Positions 4,929 through 5,868 of a DNA stretch of 5,868 bases are shown piece by piece. Under the pieces are notes generated by a model. That model had not been told where the DNA came from, did no database searches, and saw only the letters and a program-made list of their open reading frames with translations. The position numbers were made by a program, and so were the translations under genes. The DNA comes from Bacteroidales bacterium UBA5266 (lineage in GTDB: Bacteria > Bacteroidota > Bacteroidia > Bacteroidales > WCHB1-69): contig DHTG01000066.1 of the NCBI GenBank assembly GCA_002411545.1, positions 1 through 5,868 on the forward strand, read 5' to 3'. Position 1 is the first letter of the stretch; each line of letters opens with the position of its first letter.

Positions 4929-5868
4929 ATGAAATTCAAAATTTTATTTTTTTTAAATTTAGTCAGTATTTTGACTGTTGATGCTCAACTTTCATTAGTT
5001 GAGAATCAGACATTTGAAGGTTCGATGTCGGGATGGACGATAAGTCCTTCCGCTTCGTGGGTCGCCGATACCAATTTGTATGCAGGAGGTCATACATCCT
5101 ATAGGGGTTTAGTCCCTATTGGCAATAATCCCGGGGATACGGCGACCATAACCACACCCATGTATGATTTTACGGGTTTAGCTTATGTATGGTTAAGCTT
5201 TAGTCATATTTGTAAAGTATCGGCCAGTGATATCTGTCAAATTGAATACAAGGAAGATTATACAGGTTCTTCGTGGCAGCCCTTACCTACTTCTTCTTAT
5301 AAAGGAAGCGGCATTTACACCAATGCTCGTTTCAGTCATGTCAGTTACAGTGATTGGATTCCCAGTGATTCTTTGGCAACGCCGACCAATGCATGGTGGA
5401 AAACCGAACAATTTAATGTGTCGGACGAAGTTTCTTTAGCCCGGGCCCAATTCCGTTTTAAAATCACTCGTGGCACAGCCCTAGGTACCTATTTTGTGTA
5501 TGGATGGTTGATTGATAATTTTCAGATCCATGCTTCGGCCAATCCCATAGATCCTCCATACTTGGAAATATTATCCTATCTTGGTGATACCGTTTACTCT
5601 ACCGGTCCTTTTACCCTCAAAGCAAAGGTAGCTACACGCACCTATGCGCCCATCTTAACTCCCAAATTGTATTATTCGGCCACGTTTAATGGTGTAACAA
5701 CGAATGATTCTGTTTATATGACAGCCATCGAAGGAGATTCCATTTGGACAGCTCAAATACCGCAACATGTATACGGCACTTCTATCGTATATTCAATTAG
5801 AGGTATTGATTCGGTGGGAAACAGCAATACAATCAATGGCGGATTTTTTATAAAACGTTCATCAGGAG
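4929..5868 (+). CDS. Secreted multidomain beta-sandwich protein (3' end outside window)
   Basis: An open frame of 313 codons continues past the window edge. Residues 1-19 (MKFKILFFLNLVSILTVDA) form a signal peptide with likely signal peptidase I cleavage before Gln20; no lipobox cysteine follows, so it is exported but not a lipoprotein. Residues about 22-202 resemble a MAM/jelly-roll domain: FEGSMSGW near the start, the aromatic WLSFSHICK strand (88-96) and the closing YGWLIDNFQI (191-200). Cys95 and Cys103 could form a disulfide. Residues about 208-308 look like an Ig-type sandwich of the common bacterial pattern (LYYSATFNG, GDSIWTAQIP, IVYSIRGIDSVGN). Such modules occur in Bacteroidota surface adhesins and secreted peptidases, often with a C-terminal type IX sorting domain, which cannot be checked here. 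No catalytic motif is visible in this part. The ATG is preferred because it gives an intact signal peptide; no Shine-Dalgarno sequence is present. Function unknown. Confidence 0.85.
   Translation, partial: MKFKILFFLNLVSILTVDAQLSLVENQTFEGSMSGWTISPSASWVADTNLYAGGHTSYRGLVPIGNNPGDTATITTPMYDFTGLAYVWLSFSHICKVSASDICQIEYKEDYTGSSWQPLPTSSYKGSGIYTNARFSHVSYSDWIPSDSLATPTNAWWKTEQFNVSDEVSLARAQFRFKITRGTALGTYFVYGWLIDNFQIHASANPIDPPYLEILSYLGDTVYSTGPFTLKAKVATRTYAPILTPKLYYSATFNGVTTNDSVYMTAIEGDSIWTAQIPQHVYGTSIVYSIRGIDSVGNSNTINGGFFIKRSSG

Noticed and set aside
5227..5439. A 70-codon plus-strand frame
   Set aside because: It overlaps the secreted-protein gene in another frame. The longer frame has a signal peptide and domain-like patterns throughout, so this one is a shadow.

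Overview
The window looks like chromosome of a member of the Bacteroidota, probably Bacteroidales. The evidence is A+T-rich spacers, no Shine-Dalgarno sequence in front of any gene, several Bacteroidota-type -7 boxes (TAnnTTTG) at sensible distances from genes, Bacteroidota-like PurA and L28 proteins, and a secreted beta-rich protein typical of the phylum. I cannot name the species. All protein genes lie on the + strand; the only minus-strand gene is a tRNA.

Left end (1-284): a tRNA-Leu(GAG) gene on the minus strand and purA on the plus strand diverge from a spacer of about 180 bp holding one TAnnTTTG box for each direction. The tRNA has the correct 87-nt length and a good anticodon half, but its T arm and acceptor stem are weak.

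Centre (285-3816): three closely spaced genes, probably one transcript: purA (adenylosuccinate synthetase, complete), a PlsC-like acyltransferase 11 nt downstream, and an M20-family cytosolic dipeptidase 35 nt further on. They cover AMP synthesis, phospholipid or lipid acylation and peptide turnover. This reads as a housekeeping growth operon, not a dedicated pathway.

Right of centre (3817-4348): a 239-bp spacer carries a 14-bp palindrome overlapping one TAnnTTTG box, then a second box close to rpmB (ribosomal protein L28). rpmB ends at a strong 13-bp-stem intrinsic terminator. The L33 gene and the small DUF4295 gene that usually follow rpmB in this phylum are absent.

Right end (4349-5868): about 580 bp of very A+T-rich DNA without a credible gene, containing a repeated 11-mer, an exact complement of the 16S rRNA tail with no gene behind it, and a promoter box. 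This is followed by the first 313 codons of a secreted protein that runs off the window. It has a signal peptide, a MAM/jelly-roll-like domain and an Ig-like beta-sandwich.

I found no CRISPR array, insertion sequence, phage gene, toxin-antitoxin pair or defence system. Most of the window is ordinary core genome. The odd tRNA and the gene-free A+T-rich spacer are the parts most worth a second look.
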